Positions 15,128 to 23,876 of a stretch of DNA of 38,421 nucleotides are shown one piece after another (position 1 is the first letter of the stretch; every line of letters starts with the position of its first letter). Source of the stretch: Hallella multisaccharivorax DSM 17128 (GTDB taxonomy: Bacteria > Bacteroidota > Bacteroidia > Bacteroidales > Bacteroidaceae); contig NZ_GL945017.1 in assembly GCF_000218235.1 (NCBI RefSeq), positions 2,785,296-2,823,716 on the forward strand, written 5' to 3'. A program made the translations under genes and the position numbers. Under the pieces are notes generated by a model. That model made no database searches. It saw only the letters and a list, made by a program, of their open reading frames with translations, and was not told the origin of the DNA.

Positions 15128-15814
15128 ATGGTTGCAACAGTCCGTCTCCTGGCATTTGTCACAATGGTTGTGCTCTGGCTACCCGCTAAAGCACAAGACG
15201 ATCCGGAATACCGGTTGGAGATAGGAGCGGGTGCAGGACTCGCGGGTTATCTCGGTGATTACAACGGTAATCTCACCAAAGACCTGCAGCCTGCCGCGAG
15301 TATCTTGGGGCGATACAACCTCAACCCGTGGATGGCGCTGCGACTGAACATAGGATTTGGAAGATTAAAGGGCTCATCCAAGGACGTCAAGACATGGTAT
15401 GCGGCCAACAGCGGCAATGCCTATTCGTTCAGCAACAACTTCTACGACATCACGGCGGCCTATGAGTACAACTTCTGGCCATACGGTACAGGCCGCGATT
15501 ATCGCGGAGCCAAACGTCTGACACCCTTCGTCTTGGGCGGTATGGGCGTTGTCGCGGCAAAGACCAAGGTAAAGACTCGTGTAGCGATGACAGTGCCTCT
15601 CGGCGTGGGCGTGAAATATAAGATCAGTGATCGCGTCAATCTCGGACTGGAGTGGGCCACTTGCTTCTCCACGAGTGACTGGCTTGATGGTGTGAAAGAT
15701 CCCGATGACATCAGGAGCAGTGGCATGTTCAAGAACACGGATGGCTTCCAGCGTCTACAGCTGTCGGTGACCTACTGCTTCTCTCCACGGTGTCTGAACT
15801 GTAACAAGGAATAG
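15128..15814 (+). CDS. porG: PorG-like outer-membrane beta-barrel protein (DUF6089)
   Basis: A 228-residue protein with a signal peptide ([22 protein letters not shown] cut before QDDPEYR) and alternating beta strands ending in an aromatic-terminated strand (LQLSVTYCF). [25 protein letters not shown] is typical of the DUF6089/PorG group. In P. gingivalis PorG (an outer-membrane component of type IX secretion) is encoded just before uppS and bamA, the same order as here, so orthology is likely. The start at 15128 is chosen for its signal peptide; the open frame extends upstream into the preceding gene. The C-terminal CLNCNKE tail has two cysteines. Confidence 0.75.
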   Translation: MVATVRLLAFVTMVVLWLPAKAQDDPEYRLEIGAGAGLAGYLGDYNGNLTKDLQPAASILGRYNLNPWMALRLNIGFGRLKGSSKDVKTWYAANSGNAYSFSNNFYDITAAYEYNFWPYGTGRDYRGAKRLTPFVLGGMGVVAAKTKVKTRVAMTVPLGVGVKYKISDRVNLGLEWATCFSTSDWLDGVKDPDDIRSSGMFKNTDGFQRLQLSVTYCFSPRCLNCNKE

Positions 15815-15855
15815 CAAACAGAAAGAACAAAAGATATAAATCATATACAAAGCGT

Positions 15856-16638
15856 ATGATTTCATGCAGTAATCATCTCTCACGGGAGATTGGCTCACCC
15901 ATTCCGGAGAGCATTGCCATCATCATGGACGGCAATGGCCGTTGGGCCACAGAGCGCGGAAGGGACCGGTCGTATGGCCACCAGGCCGGTGTGGAAACCG
16001 TCAGGCGCATCACTTCAGAGTGTGTACGCTTAGGTGTGAAGTATCTCACGCTGTATACTTTCTCTACTGAGAACTGGAGTAGACCGCAGGCCGAGATTCA
16101 CGCTCTCATGGGGCTCGTGTTGACAAGTCTGGAAGATGAGATCTTCATGAAGAACAATGTGCGCTTCCGTGTCATTGGTGATGTGGCGCGTCTTCCCAAG
16201 GATGTGCAGGACAAGCTGCATGCGACAGAGGAGCATACACGCGACAATTCGGCGATGACAATGGTCGTAGCGCTCAGCTACTCGTCGCGTTGGGAGATCA
16301 CGAAAGCCGTCAGAGAGATCGCTGAAGAATGGAAAGCGTCAGGGAAGCCGGAGACTGAGATCACGGAAGAAACTGTTTCCGAGCACCTGGAAACAGCATT
16401 CATGCCCGATCCTGACCTGCTCATCCGTACGGGCGGGGAGTATCGTATCAGCAACTACCTGCTTTGGCAGATCGCCTACACCGAGTTGTACTTCACTCCC
16501 GTCTATTGGCCCGACTTCTCTGAGGATGACTTACACGCGGCCATAGAGAGTTATCAGAAAAGGCAGCGGCGTTTCGGGAAAACAGAGAGACAGGTGGAAC
16601 ACTCGGCCAAAGAAGAAAGGGAGAGAGCTAAAGAATAA
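15856..16638 (+). CDS. uppS: isoprenyl transferase (undecaprenyl diphosphate synthase)
   Basis: A cis-prenyltransferase that makes undecaprenyl diphosphate, the lipid carrier for peptidoglycan and O-antigen. Key motifs are [11 protein letters not shown] with the Mg-binding Asp25, [15 protein letters not shown] and [20 protein letters not shown], with [10 protein letters not shown] near the C terminus. At 260 residues it has the usual length, with a charged tail ([15 protein letters not shown]). An earlier frame does not exist and the ATG at 15856 follows an AT-rich leader of 41 bases after porG. Confidence 0.95.
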   Translation: MISCSNHLSREIGSPIPESIAIIMDGNGRWATERGRDRSYGHQAGVETVRRITSECVRLGVKYLTLYTFSTENWSRPQAEIHALMGLVLTSLEDEIFMKNNVRFRVIGDVARLPKDVQDKLHATEEHTRDNSAMTMVVALSYSSRWEITKAVREIAEEWKASGKPETEITEETVSEHLETAFMPDPDLLIRTGGEYRISNYLLWQIAYTELYFTPVYWPDFSEDDLHAAIESYQKRQRRFGKTERQVEHSAKEERERAKE

Positions 16639-16652
16639 GAATAATGAAAAAA

Positions 16653-16684
16653 GAATGCGGGGGAAACTTGCACACCCTGCATTC
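16653..16684 (+). other. intergenic hairpin between uppS and bamA
   Basis: GAATGC (16653-16658) pairs with GCATTC (16679-16684), with a G-U pair and GGG/CCC (16660-16662 with 16675-16677) extending it to 10 base pairs. No T-tract follows, so it is more likely an mRNA stability or attenuation element than a full terminator. Confidence 0.35.
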
Positions 16685-16701
16685 TACCTCAAAAGAATAA
16701 A

Positions 16702-19326
16702 ATGCACTACAATAAGAAAAAAGTAGCAGCTGCAATCATTGCCCTGGCATGCAGCCTGGGCTTAGAGGCACAGGAACGTATCATTCATCCCGACATTACT
16801 TACGCGGGGACACCGCGCAATGTAGTCATTGGCGGTTTCTCCGTTTCGGGTATGGAAGGGTATGAGGACTATATGCTCACAGGTATCTCCGGCCTTGCCG
16901 TAGGTCAGCGAATCACGGTGCCAGGACCGGAAATCACCGATGCGGTGAAACGTTACTGGAAGCATGGCCTCTTCTCCGATGTGCAAATCTCTGCCGATTC
17001 CATTGTGGGTGACAAAATCTATTTGCATATTGCCCTCAAACCCAGGCCAAGGATTTCCACAATCAACTATTATGGGCTGAAGAAGACGGAGCGGGAGGAT
17101 ATGGAGAAAAAGCTTGGTATCCTCAAAGGCGGTCAGATTACGCCCAATATGATTGACCGTGCAAAGATTCTCGCTAAGAAATACTTCGACGACAAGGGCT
17201 TCAAGAATGCTGATATCGAGATCAATCAGAGGGAAGACCTGTCGAAAAAGAATCAGGTCATCCTTGATGTCATCATTGACAAGAAGTCGAAGATGAAGGT
17301 CCGTACCATCTATATTGAAGGCAACAGCCAGCTCAGCGCTTCCCGTATTAAAGGCGGCCTATTCAAGAAAGGCGCATTCGCAAAGACGCACGAGGCCGGA
17401 AAGCTGTCCACGTTCCTCAAGGCGAAGAAGTTCACGCCCGAGCGCTGGAAGGCTGACAAGGAAAAGCTCATCGAGAAATACAATGAGTTGGGTTACCGCG
17501 ATGCCGCCATCGTGGGTGACAGCGTGTGGAACAATGACCCCAAGCATGTCAATATCTGGATTAAGGTTTCTGAAGGCCAGAAGTATTACATCCGCAACAT
17601 TCATTGGGTTGGTAACACGGTCTATACATCTGAAGCCCTGCAGCAATTGTTAGGCATGAAACCTGGTGACGTGTACAACCAGAAGTTGCTCGACAAGCGA
17701 TTGAAGACCGATGATGATGCCGTAAGCAATCTTTATTACAACCATGGCTACGTCTTTTCCAGTGTCGAGCCAGTGGAACAGAATGTCCAGGGCGACTCCA
17801 TCGACCTGGAGATGCGTGTGCAGGAAGGCCCACAGGCACACCTCTCGCATGTGCGCATCTATGGTAACAACCGCCTCTACGATAATGTGGTGCGTCGTGA
17901 ACTGCGTACCAAGCCAGGAGATTTGTTCTCCAAGGATGCCATCATGCGTTCTTTCCGTGAGATTGCGAGCATGGGCCACTTCGATCCGGAGAAGATCAAT
18001 CCTGACGTGAAACCCGATTACGAGTCGGGCACAGTGGACCTCAACTGGATGCTTGAACAGAAGTCAAACGACCAAATAGAGTTCTCCCTTGGATGGGGAC
18101 AGACAGGTGTCATTGGACGTATCGGACTGACACTGAACAACTTCTCCATGGCTAACCTGTTCCGCAAGAACAAGGAGCACCGTGGCATCATGCCCATTGG
18201 CGACGGTGAGAAGCTGTCCATCAGCGCGCAGACCAACGGTTCTTATTATCAGAGTTACAACGCATCCTACTCTACCAACTGGTTTGGAGGCAAGCGCCCG
18301 AACCAGTTCTCCATCGGTGTCTATTACTCGAAACAGACAGACATCAACAGCAACTATTGGAATCAGTCGGCATACAACAACTATTATTATAATATGTATG
18401 GCTATAATTCCTATGGCTACAACTATTCCAACTACGAGAACTATTACGATCCGAACAAATACATCCAGATGTTCGGAGCATCTTTAGGCTGGGGTAAGCG
18501 TCTGCGTTGGCCTGACGATTACTTCTCGCTCTCAGTACAAGTGGCTTACACCCGCTATATGTTGAAGAACTGGCGTTATTTCTATCTCATGAACAATGGT
18601 AACGCCAACAACCTCAATTTCAGCCTTTCACTCAACCGCTCCTCTACCGACAACCAGCTCTTCCCGCGCACGGGCTCAGAGTTTACCGCCAGCGTGACTC
18701 TCACGCCGCCATGGTCGAGGTGGGACGGGAAAGACTATAAAAACCTGGCCAACAATCCCAACTCCCCCGACTATGTCCGTGAGCAGAAGGAGAAGTACAA
18801 GTGGATAGAGTACCATAAGTGGTCGTTCAAGTCGAAGACCTACACATCTTTGACCAACGGTCAGAAGTGCTTCGTCTTGATGACGCGTGCCGAGTTAGGT
18901 CTGTTAGGCAGCTACAACAAGTACAAGGAGTCGCCTTTCGAGACCTTCTACATGGGTGGTGACGGCATGAGCGGCTATTCGTCCTACGGGGGTGAGGAGA
19001 CCATCGGACTGCGTGGTTACGAGAACGGTTCCATCGCGTACAATGGCTATGCTTACGACCGTTTCTCACTGGAGCTGCGCTATCCCTTCCTCTTGGGCAA
19101 CACCACTATCTACGGTCTGACTTTCCTTGAGGGTGGTAATGCCTGGAGCAAGATCCGGCAGTTCAATCCGTTCGATATGAAACGCTCTGCCGGTGTGGGT
19201 GTGCGCATTTACCTGCCTATGGTCGGACTGATGGGTATCGACTGGGGTTATGGATTCGACAAGGACAACGTGAACGGCCGGAAGGGCGGATCACAGTTCC
19301 ATTTCGTCCTCGGACAGGAGTTCTAA
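16702..19326 (+). CDS. bamA: outer-membrane protein assembly factor BamA
   Basis: BamA inserts beta-barrel proteins into the outer membrane. The 874-residue protein has a signal peptide (to about residue 24), POTRA repeats across about 35-440 (for example PRISTINYYGLKKTEREDME and KYYIRNIHWVGNTVYTSEAL), and an Omp85 barrel from about 450. GLRGYENGS near residue 770 is the conserved loop-6 motif, and the barrel ends in QFHFVLGQEF with a terminal Phe. An insertion at about 551-587 is extremely rich in Tyr and Asn and probably forms a surface loop. It stands between uppS and the ompH genes, the standard Bacteroidales order. Confidence 0.95.
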   Translation: MHYNKKKVAAAIIALACSLGLEAQERIIHPDITYAGTPRNVVIGGFSVSGMEGYEDYMLTGISGLAVGQRITVPGPEITDAVKRYWKHGLFSDVQISADSIVGDKIYLHIALKPRPRISTINYYGLKKTEREDMEKKLGILKGGQITPNMIDRAKILAKKYFDDKGFKNADIEINQREDLSKKNQVILDVIIDKKSKMKVRTIYIEGNSQLSASRIKGGLFKKGAFAKTHEAGKLSTFLKAKKFTPERWKADKEKLIEKYNELGYRDAAIVGDSVWNNDPKHVNIWIKVSEGQKYYIRNIHWVGNTVYTSEALQQLLGMKPGDVYNQKLLDKRLKTDDDAVSNLYYNHGYVFSSVEPVEQNVQGDSIDLEMRVQEGPQAHLSHVRIYGNNRLYDNVVRRELRTKPGDLFSKDAIMRSFREIASMGHFDPEKINPDVKPDYESGTVDLNWMLEQKSNDQIEFSLGWGQTGVIGRIGLTLNNFSMANLFRKNKEHRGIMPIGDGEKLSISAQTNGSYYQSYNASYSTNWFGGKRPNQFSIGVYYSKQTDINSNYWNQSAYNNYYYNMYGYNSYGYNYSNYENYYDPNKYIQMFGASLGWGKRLRWPDDYFSLSVQVAYTRYMLKNWRYFYLMNNGNANNLNFSLSLNRSSTDNQLFPRTGSEFTASVTLTPPWSRWDGKDYKNLANNPNSPDYVREQKEKYKWIEYHKWSFKSKTYTSLTNGQKCFVLMTRAELGLLGSYNKYKESPFETFYMGGDGMSGYSSYGGEETIGLRGYENGSIAYNGYAYDRFSLELRYPFLLGNTTIYGLTFLEGGNAWSKIRQFNPFDMKRSAGVGVRIYLPMVGLMGIDWGYGFDKDNVNGRKGGSQFHFVLGQEF

Positions 19327-19413
19327 TAAGGTAAAAAGAAAGTAAACCCAAAGGAGTTGATTTACATATAACGATAAAACATACAATAGTTAGTTATAAT
19401 TATAGGGAGAACT

Positions 19414-19983
19414 ATGATGAGAAACATGCATATCAGCAAATTGATGAAAGGGAAGGTTTTGGCAAAGGCATTGTTCTTTTTGCCTTTCTGTCTTCTTACC
19501 TTTTTACCTTATAATGCCCGTGCTCAGAAGTTCGCGCTTATCGACATGGAGTACGTCTTGAAGAATATCCCGGCCTATGAGCGCGCCAATGAGCAGCTCA
19601 ATCAGGCTACGAAGAAATGGCAGGCCGAGGTGGAGGCTTTGAATACCGAGGCCTCGACGATGTATAAAAACTATCAGAACGAGGTCGTCTTCCTTTCCAA
19701 AGAGCAGAAGACAGCCAGACAGGAACAAATCATGAAGAAGGAAAAGGAGGCCGCCGACCTTAAGCAAAAGTACTTCTCTCCGGAAGGCGAGCTCTACAAG
19801 AAGCGTGAGAGCCTCATGCAACCCATTCAGGAAGAGATCTATAATGCCGTAAAGGAAATAGCCGATCTTCATGGCTACAGTCTTGTGCTTGACTGTGCCT
19901 CTGACACCGCCATCATCTTCGGTTCGCCTCGCATAGACATCTCCGACGAGGTGCTCCGTAAACTCGGCTACGTCGCAAGATAA
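19414..19983 (+). CDS. OmpH/Skp-family periplasmic chaperone (first copy)
   Basis: A 189-residue protein with a long signal region (hydrophobic LAKALFFLPFCLLTFLPYNARA, cleavage before QKFALID). The mature part has the Skp pattern: a short beta strand KFALIDMEYVLKNIPAYERA, long charged helices (about 60-140) forming the coiled-coil tentacles, and a closing strand GYSLVLDCASDTAIIFGSPR. Skp holds unfolded outer-membrane proteins for BamA, which is the gene immediately upstream. The ATG at 19414 is immediately followed by another in-frame ATG-containing start region (MMRNMHISKLM), so the exact start may be a few codons later. Confidence 0.88.
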   Translation: MMRNMHISKLMKGKVLAKALFFLPFCLLTFLPYNARAQKFALIDMEYVLKNIPAYERANEQLNQATKKWQAEVEALNTEASTMYKNYQNEVVFLSKEQKTARQEQIMKKEKEAADLKQKYFSPEGELYKKRESLMQPIQEEIYNAVKEIADLHGYSLVLDCASDTAIIFGSPRIDISDEVLRKLGYVAR

Positions 19984-20072
19984 GCGCCGCACGATGCGCG
20001 CGGGAGACGTAATGGCCTCAATGATAATATCATTAGATGGAAATAAAACAACAAATAAAAAACAAAACAACA

Positions 20073-20567
20073 ATGAAGAAGCTTTTATTATTCCTCATGC
20101 TGATGGCACCTGTTGCCACTTTCGCACAGAAGTTCGGTAAGGTGAACACACAGAACATCATGCAGTCGCTGCCCGAGATTGCCAAGATCAACGGCGAGCT
20201 CCAGGCTCAGCAGAAGACTTACGAGAACGACCTGAAGAACATGCAGGACGAGCTCACCCGTCAGAACGATGCCTACGAGAAGGGCAAGAGCACCATGAAT
20301 CCCACTCAGCAGAAGCAGAAAGAGCAGGAGCTCCAGACGCTTTATCAGAAGATTCAGCAGACCTACCAAGACAACGCGCAGGCACTGCAGAAGAAGCAGC
20401 AGGATCTCATGCAGCCCGTCGTGACCAAGGTGCGCAACGCCATTGAGGCCGTAGGCCGCACAGGGGGCTACACTTTCATCTTCGAGGATGGTGTGGCTGT
20501 TTACGCAGGCACCACCGTCGAGGACGTCACCTCTAAGGTGCAGGCCGAGATTGCCAAGATGAAGTAA
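20073..20567 (+). CDS. OmpH/Skp-family periplasmic chaperone (second copy)
   Basis: A 164-residue Skp-like protein with a clean signal peptide (MKKLLLFLMLMAPVATFA before QKFGKVN). The mature protein begins KFGKVNTQNIMQSLPEIAKI, followed by Gln/Lys-rich helices (about 40-125) and the final beta segment TFIFEDGVAVYAGTTVEDVT. It starts 90 bases after the first ompH, behind an A-rich leader. The longer frame from 20037 would put charged residues before the signal peptide, so 20073 is used. Confidence 0.9.
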   Translation: MKKLLLFLMLMAPVATFAQKFGKVNTQNIMQSLPEIAKINGELQAQQKTYENDLKNMQDELTRQNDAYEKGKSTMNPTQQKQKEQELQTLYQKIQQTYQDNAQALQKKQQDLMQPVVTKVRNAIEAVGRTGGYTFIFEDGVAVYAGTTVEDVTSKVQAEIAKMK

Positions 20568-20588
20568 CCTCTTTCATCAACCAATTCA

Positions 20589-20610
20589 AGGGCGGTCATC
20601 CGGCCGCCCT
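20589..20610 (+). terminator. GC-rich hairpin between the second and third ompH
   Basis: AGGGCGGTC pairs with GGCCGCCCT over 9 base pairs (with one G-U) around the loop ATCC. The sequence after it (GTTATCCCTTT) is only weakly T-rich, so it may cause partial termination or protect the upstream message. Confidence 0.45.
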
Positions 20611-20630
20611 GTTATCCCTTTATCACGATC

Positions 20631-21197
20631 ATGATGAAGAAACTCTTTCTCCTTGTTTCCGCGGCAATGGTAACTCTTGCCGTAAGTGCGCAGAGCGTGA
20701 CGGCTGCGGCTGCCACGAACGGCAGGCCCGACGGCCCCGTCATGCAGACAGCGCAGCTCAAATATGGCTATCTGAGCTGCGACAGTGCCTTGCATGCCCT
20801 GCCCGAATATGCCGCCGCTATGAGAAATCTCAATGGCTTGCGCGGCAAATACGCTGCGGAAATGAAGCGGGTGGAGGATGAGTTCAATAGCAAATACGAG
20901 CTTTTCCTTGAGGGACAGCACGACTTTGCGCCTTCCATCCGCCAGAAGCGTCAGGCTGAATTGCAAGAGTTGATAGAGAAAAACACGGCTTTTAAGAAAA
21001 AGGCTCAGCAGCTTCTTGAGAAAGCCACTCAAGAGGCTCTCAGCCCCTTGAAGCAGACCATCCAGGCAGCTATCACGCGGATTGGCCAGCAGAAAGGACT
21101 TGCTTTCGTCGTCAATACCGATGGCGGTAGCCTGCCTTTCATCAATCCGGCTTTGGGTGAAGACATTACTGGCGACGTCATCCGTGCGTCAAGATGA
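20631..21197 (+). CDS. OmpH/Skp-family protein (third copy)
   Basis: A 188-residue protein with a signal peptide (MMKKLFLLVSAAMVTLAVSA before QSVTAAA), an Ala-rich stretch to about 35 and a Skp-like body: LKYGYLSCDSALHALPEYAA, helices about 65-150, and a closing segment GLAFVVNTDGGSLPFINPAL. It is more divergent than the two copies before it. Its stop overlaps the murI start by ATGA, which ties it to peptidoglycan precursor synthesis. Confidence 0.85.
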   Translation: MMKKLFLLVSAAMVTLAVSAQSVTAAAATNGRPDGPVMQTAQLKYGYLSCDSALHALPEYAAAMRNLNGLRGKYAAEMKRVEDEFNSKYELFLEGQHDFAPSIRQKRQAELQELIEKNTAFKKKAQQLLEKATQEALSPLKQTIQAAITRIGQQKGLAFVVNTDGGSLPFINPALGEDITGDVIRASR

Positions 21198-22111
21198 TTG
21201 CCATGCAACCAGACGGCAACGATAAATATCCGCAGACTCCGGGGCCCATCGGCGTTTTCGACTCCGGCTATGGCGGGCTGACCATCCTTCATGGCATCAG
21301 ACAGCTATTGCCACAGTATGATTACCTCTATCTCGGCGACAACGCGCGGGCTCCCTATGGTCCGCGTTCTTTCGATGTGGTGTATGAGTTTACGCGCCAG
21401 GCCGTCGACAAGCTTTTCTCTCTGGGGTGCCAGCTGGTCATCCTCGGGTGTAACACGGCCTCTGCTAAAGCCTTGCGGTCCATTCAGCAAAATGATCTGC
21501 CGCGGTGGGATGTGGCGAGACGCGTCCTGGGAGTGATACGCCCCACAGCCGAGATCATCGGGAAGATCACACGCAACAACCATGTCGGTCTCTTAGCCAC
21601 GGAGGGAACGGTGAGGAGCCGCAGTTACGACCTGGAGATTCACAAGTTCTGGCCCGATATCAAGGTGACGGGACAGGCCTGCCCTTTCTGGGTACCGCTC
21701 GTGGAATATAACGAGGCAGACTCGCCCGGTGCCGATTATTTCGTGAAGAAACGCATAGACCAGCTGCTGCAGCAAGACCCTGACATCGACACTATCATCC
21801 TGGGATGTACCCATTTCCCGCTCCTCATGCCGAAGATTCTTAAGTTTACCCCGCGTGGTGTGACCATTGTGCCGCAAGGCGAATACGTGGCAAGCAGCCT
21901 GCAGAACTATCTGAAGCGTCATCCCGAGGTGGACAGTAAGCTGACGCGGGGAGGCACAGTCCGCTATCTCACCACGGAGAATGAGCAGAAGTTCAAGGAC
22001 TCCGCGTCCATCTTCCTCCATGAGCAAATAGAAGCCACACACGTAGAACTCTTACCCCTTGAGGGCATTAACGACCATTTGATATGCAAGAAACACGACA
22101 AAACAAGATAG
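21194..22111 (+). CDS. murI: glutamate racemase
   Basis: MurI converts L-glutamate into D-glutamate for peptidoglycan. The 305-residue protein has GPIGVFDSGYGGLT (Asp23, Ser24), the two catalytic cysteines in LVILGCNTAS (Cys86) and IILGCTHFPLL (Cys205), and YLGDNARAPYGPRS. The C-terminal extension past about residue 265 is longer than in E. coli. The ATG at 21194 overlaps the upstream gene by 4 bases; the ATG three codons later (21203) is an alternative. Confidence 0.95.
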   Translation: MIAMQPDGNDKYPQTPGPIGVFDSGYGGLTILHGIRQLLPQYDYLYLGDNARAPYGPRSFDVVYEFTRQAVDKLFSLGCQLVILGCNTASAKALRSIQQNDLPRWDVARRVLGVIRPTAEIIGKITRNNHVGLLATEGTVRSRSYDLEIHKFWPDIKVTGQACPFWVPLVEYNEADSPGADYFVKKRIDQLLQQDPDIDTIILGCTHFPLLMPKILKFTPRGVTIVPQGEYVASSLQNYLKRHPEVDSKLTRGGTVRYLTTENEQKFKDSASIFLHEQIEATHVELLPLEGINDHLICKKHDKTR

Positions 22112-22419
22112 CGCGCCTGCTCCAGAAAGAGCTGGCAGAGATTTTCCAGAGCCAGACACGGCAGACCCACGGCATGCTCGTGAGCGTCACGCGCGTGCGC
22201 ATCAGCCCCGACCTGAGCATCTGCACTGCCTATCTCAGCATCTTTCCGCCAGAGAAGGCCGGCGAGATCATGGAAAACATCCGCAAGAACGAGAAGACCA
22301 TCCGTTACGATCTCGGAAAGCGTGTGCGCAACCAGCTGCGCATCATCCCAGAGCTCAGGTTCTTCCAGGACGACAGCCTTGACTATATCGAGCACATTGA
22401 CAAGCTGTTGAAAGAGTAA
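22084..22419 (+). CDS. rbfA: 30S ribosome-binding factor RbfA
   Basis: A cytosolic assembly factor for the small ribosomal subunit. The 111-residue protein has the KH-like RbfA fold pattern: QNKIARLLQKELAEIFQSQT, MLVSVTRVRISPDLSICTAY and KRVRNQLRIIPELRFFQDDS, followed by the short tail DYIEHIDKLLKE. It starts 28 bases inside the end of murI, showing co-transcription. Confidence 0.93.
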   Translation: MQETRQNKIARLLQKELAEIFQSQTRQTHGMLVSVTRVRISPDLSICTAYLSIFPPEKAGEIMENIRKNEKTIRYDLGKRVRNQLRIIPELRFFQDDSLDYIEHIDKLLKE

Positions 22420-22460
22420 AGGGGCAATAAAGTAAAAAGGTAAAAGGGTAAAAAGCAAAA

Positions 22461-23690
22461 GTGAACTTCCCGTTATTTATCGCTCGCCGGTATCTTTTTT
22501 CCAAGAAGAAAACGCACGCCATCAATGTCATCTCCCTCATCTCCGTCATCGGAGTGGCGGTGGCGACGATGGCCCTGGTCATCATTCTCTCGGTGTTCAA
22601 CGGTTTCCACGACTTGGTGGCCGGCTTCTTTACCAATTTTGATCCGCAGCTCAAGGTGATGCCTGTCAAGGGCAAGTCGGTGGCTGCCGACGACCCTGTG
22701 CTTACGCAGATCAGCCATCTTCCGCAAGTGGAGGTGGCCACAGAGACCTACGAGGACCTGGCGCTTGCGGTCTATCAGGGACGGCAGGCCATGGTGACCA
22801 TCAAGGGTGTGGGCGACAATTTCGCCCAGCTGACACATATCACCGACATTCTTTACGGCGACGGACAGTTCCAGCTGCACGCCGCCAATCTCGAGTTCGG
22901 TACGCCAGGCATACGTCTTGCCGCCGACCTCGGGCTGGGAGCCCGCTGGAAAAACTATCTGCGCGTCTACGTGCCACAGCGCCAGGGACAGCTTGACATG
23001 AGCAATATGGAGAGCGGATTCGTTCTCGACTCACTGCTCTCAAGCGGCGTGGTCTTCACGGTCAACAACGCCAAGTACGACAAAAACTACATCCTCACGT
23101 CCCTGGGCTTTGCCCGCCGTGTCTTCGACGCACAGGGTGAGATCACGGCATTGGAGCTCCGGCTGAAGCCCGGGTCCGATTTTGACGCCGTGAAGAGCCG
23201 CATGCAGGACATCGCGGGAAAGCGGTTCAAGGTGGAAGACCGGTTCGAGCAACAGGCCGACACGTTCAAGATCATGGAGATAGAGAAACTCATGGCCTAT
23301 ATTTTCCTTACGTTCATCCTCATTGTGGCCTGCTTCAACATCATCGGTTCACTGTCAATGCTCATCATCGACAAGAAGGATGACGTGGAGACGCTCCGCA
23401 ATCTTGGTGCCAACGAGAAACAAATCACGCGTGTCTTCCTCTTCGAAGGCCGCATGATCTCGGTCATCGGCGCTATTGTGGGCATAGGTCTCGGCCTGCT
23501 CCTCTGTCTTCTGCAGCAGCAGTTCGGCCTGGTCAGCATGGGTGGCGGCAACGATGCCTTCGTGGTCTCGGCCTATCCGGTCAGTGTCCATTATACCGAT
23601 GTGCTCATCATCTTCCTCACTGTCATTGCGGCAGGGTGGCTCGCCGTCTATTATCCTGTCAGGGCTCTGAGCAGGAGACTGCTCAGATAG
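22461..23690 (+). CDS. FtsX-family ABC transporter permease, LolC/LolE-like
   Basis: An inner-membrane permease of the type that extracts lipoproteins for transfer to the outer membrane. The start codon is GTG at 22461. Residues 1-45 hold the first membrane helix after FIARRYLFSKKKTHAINVIS, the LolC/E N-terminal pattern. A periplasmic domain spans about 50-270. Three further helices follow around 275-300, 325-355 and 380-400 in the FtsX domain, with LRNLGANEKQITRVFLFEGR in the cytoplasmic coupling segment. It is 409 residues long. The partner ATPase is not in the window. The 41-base gap after rbfA is a purine-rich GTAAAAAGG-type repeat. Confidence 0.85.
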   Translation: MNFPLFIARRYLFSKKKTHAINVISLISVIGVAVATMALVIILSVFNGFHDLVAGFFTNFDPQLKVMPVKGKSVAADDPVLTQISHLPQVEVATETYEDLALAVYQGRQAMVTIKGVGDNFAQLTHITDILYGDGQFQLHAANLEFGTPGIRLAADLGLGARWKNYLRVYVPQRQGQLDMSNMESGFVLDSLLSSGVVFTVNNAKYDKNYILTSLGFARRVFDAQGEITALELRLKPGSDFDAVKSRMQDIAGKRFKVEDRFEQQADTFKIMEIEKLMAYIFLTFILIVACFNIIGSLSMLIIDKKDDVETLRNLGANEKQITRVFLFEGRMISVIGAIVGIGLGLLLCLLQQQFGLVSMGGGNDAFVVSAYPVSVHYTDVLIIFLTVIAAGWLAVYYPVRALSRRLLR

Positions 23691-23718
23691 CCGCCGGAAG
23701 CGGGAATCTTATCCATAC

Positions 23719-23761
23719 GGCAAGAGGGACATCGCAATCTCAATGCGGTGTCCCTCTTGCC
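23719..23761. terminator. strong hairpin between convergent genes
   Basis: GGCAAGAGGGACA (23719-23731) pairs perfectly with TGTCCCTCTTGCC (23749-23761). A G-U pair and CGCA/TGCG (23733-23736 with 23744-23747) extend the stem to 18 base pairs with a 7-base loop. T-rich sequence follows on the plus strand. It lies between the permease gene and the convergent PBP gene and can serve both directions. Confidence 0.8.
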
Positions 23762-23876
23762 TTGTTCTGCTTGTTCTTGTCGTTGTGTGTCGGCGAAGAC
23801 CAGTAATTCATCCGTTTCGCCTCCATGGTGTAGGCAAAAGCCTTTACAGCTTTGTGGGTCGGTGACGGCTTTATTT

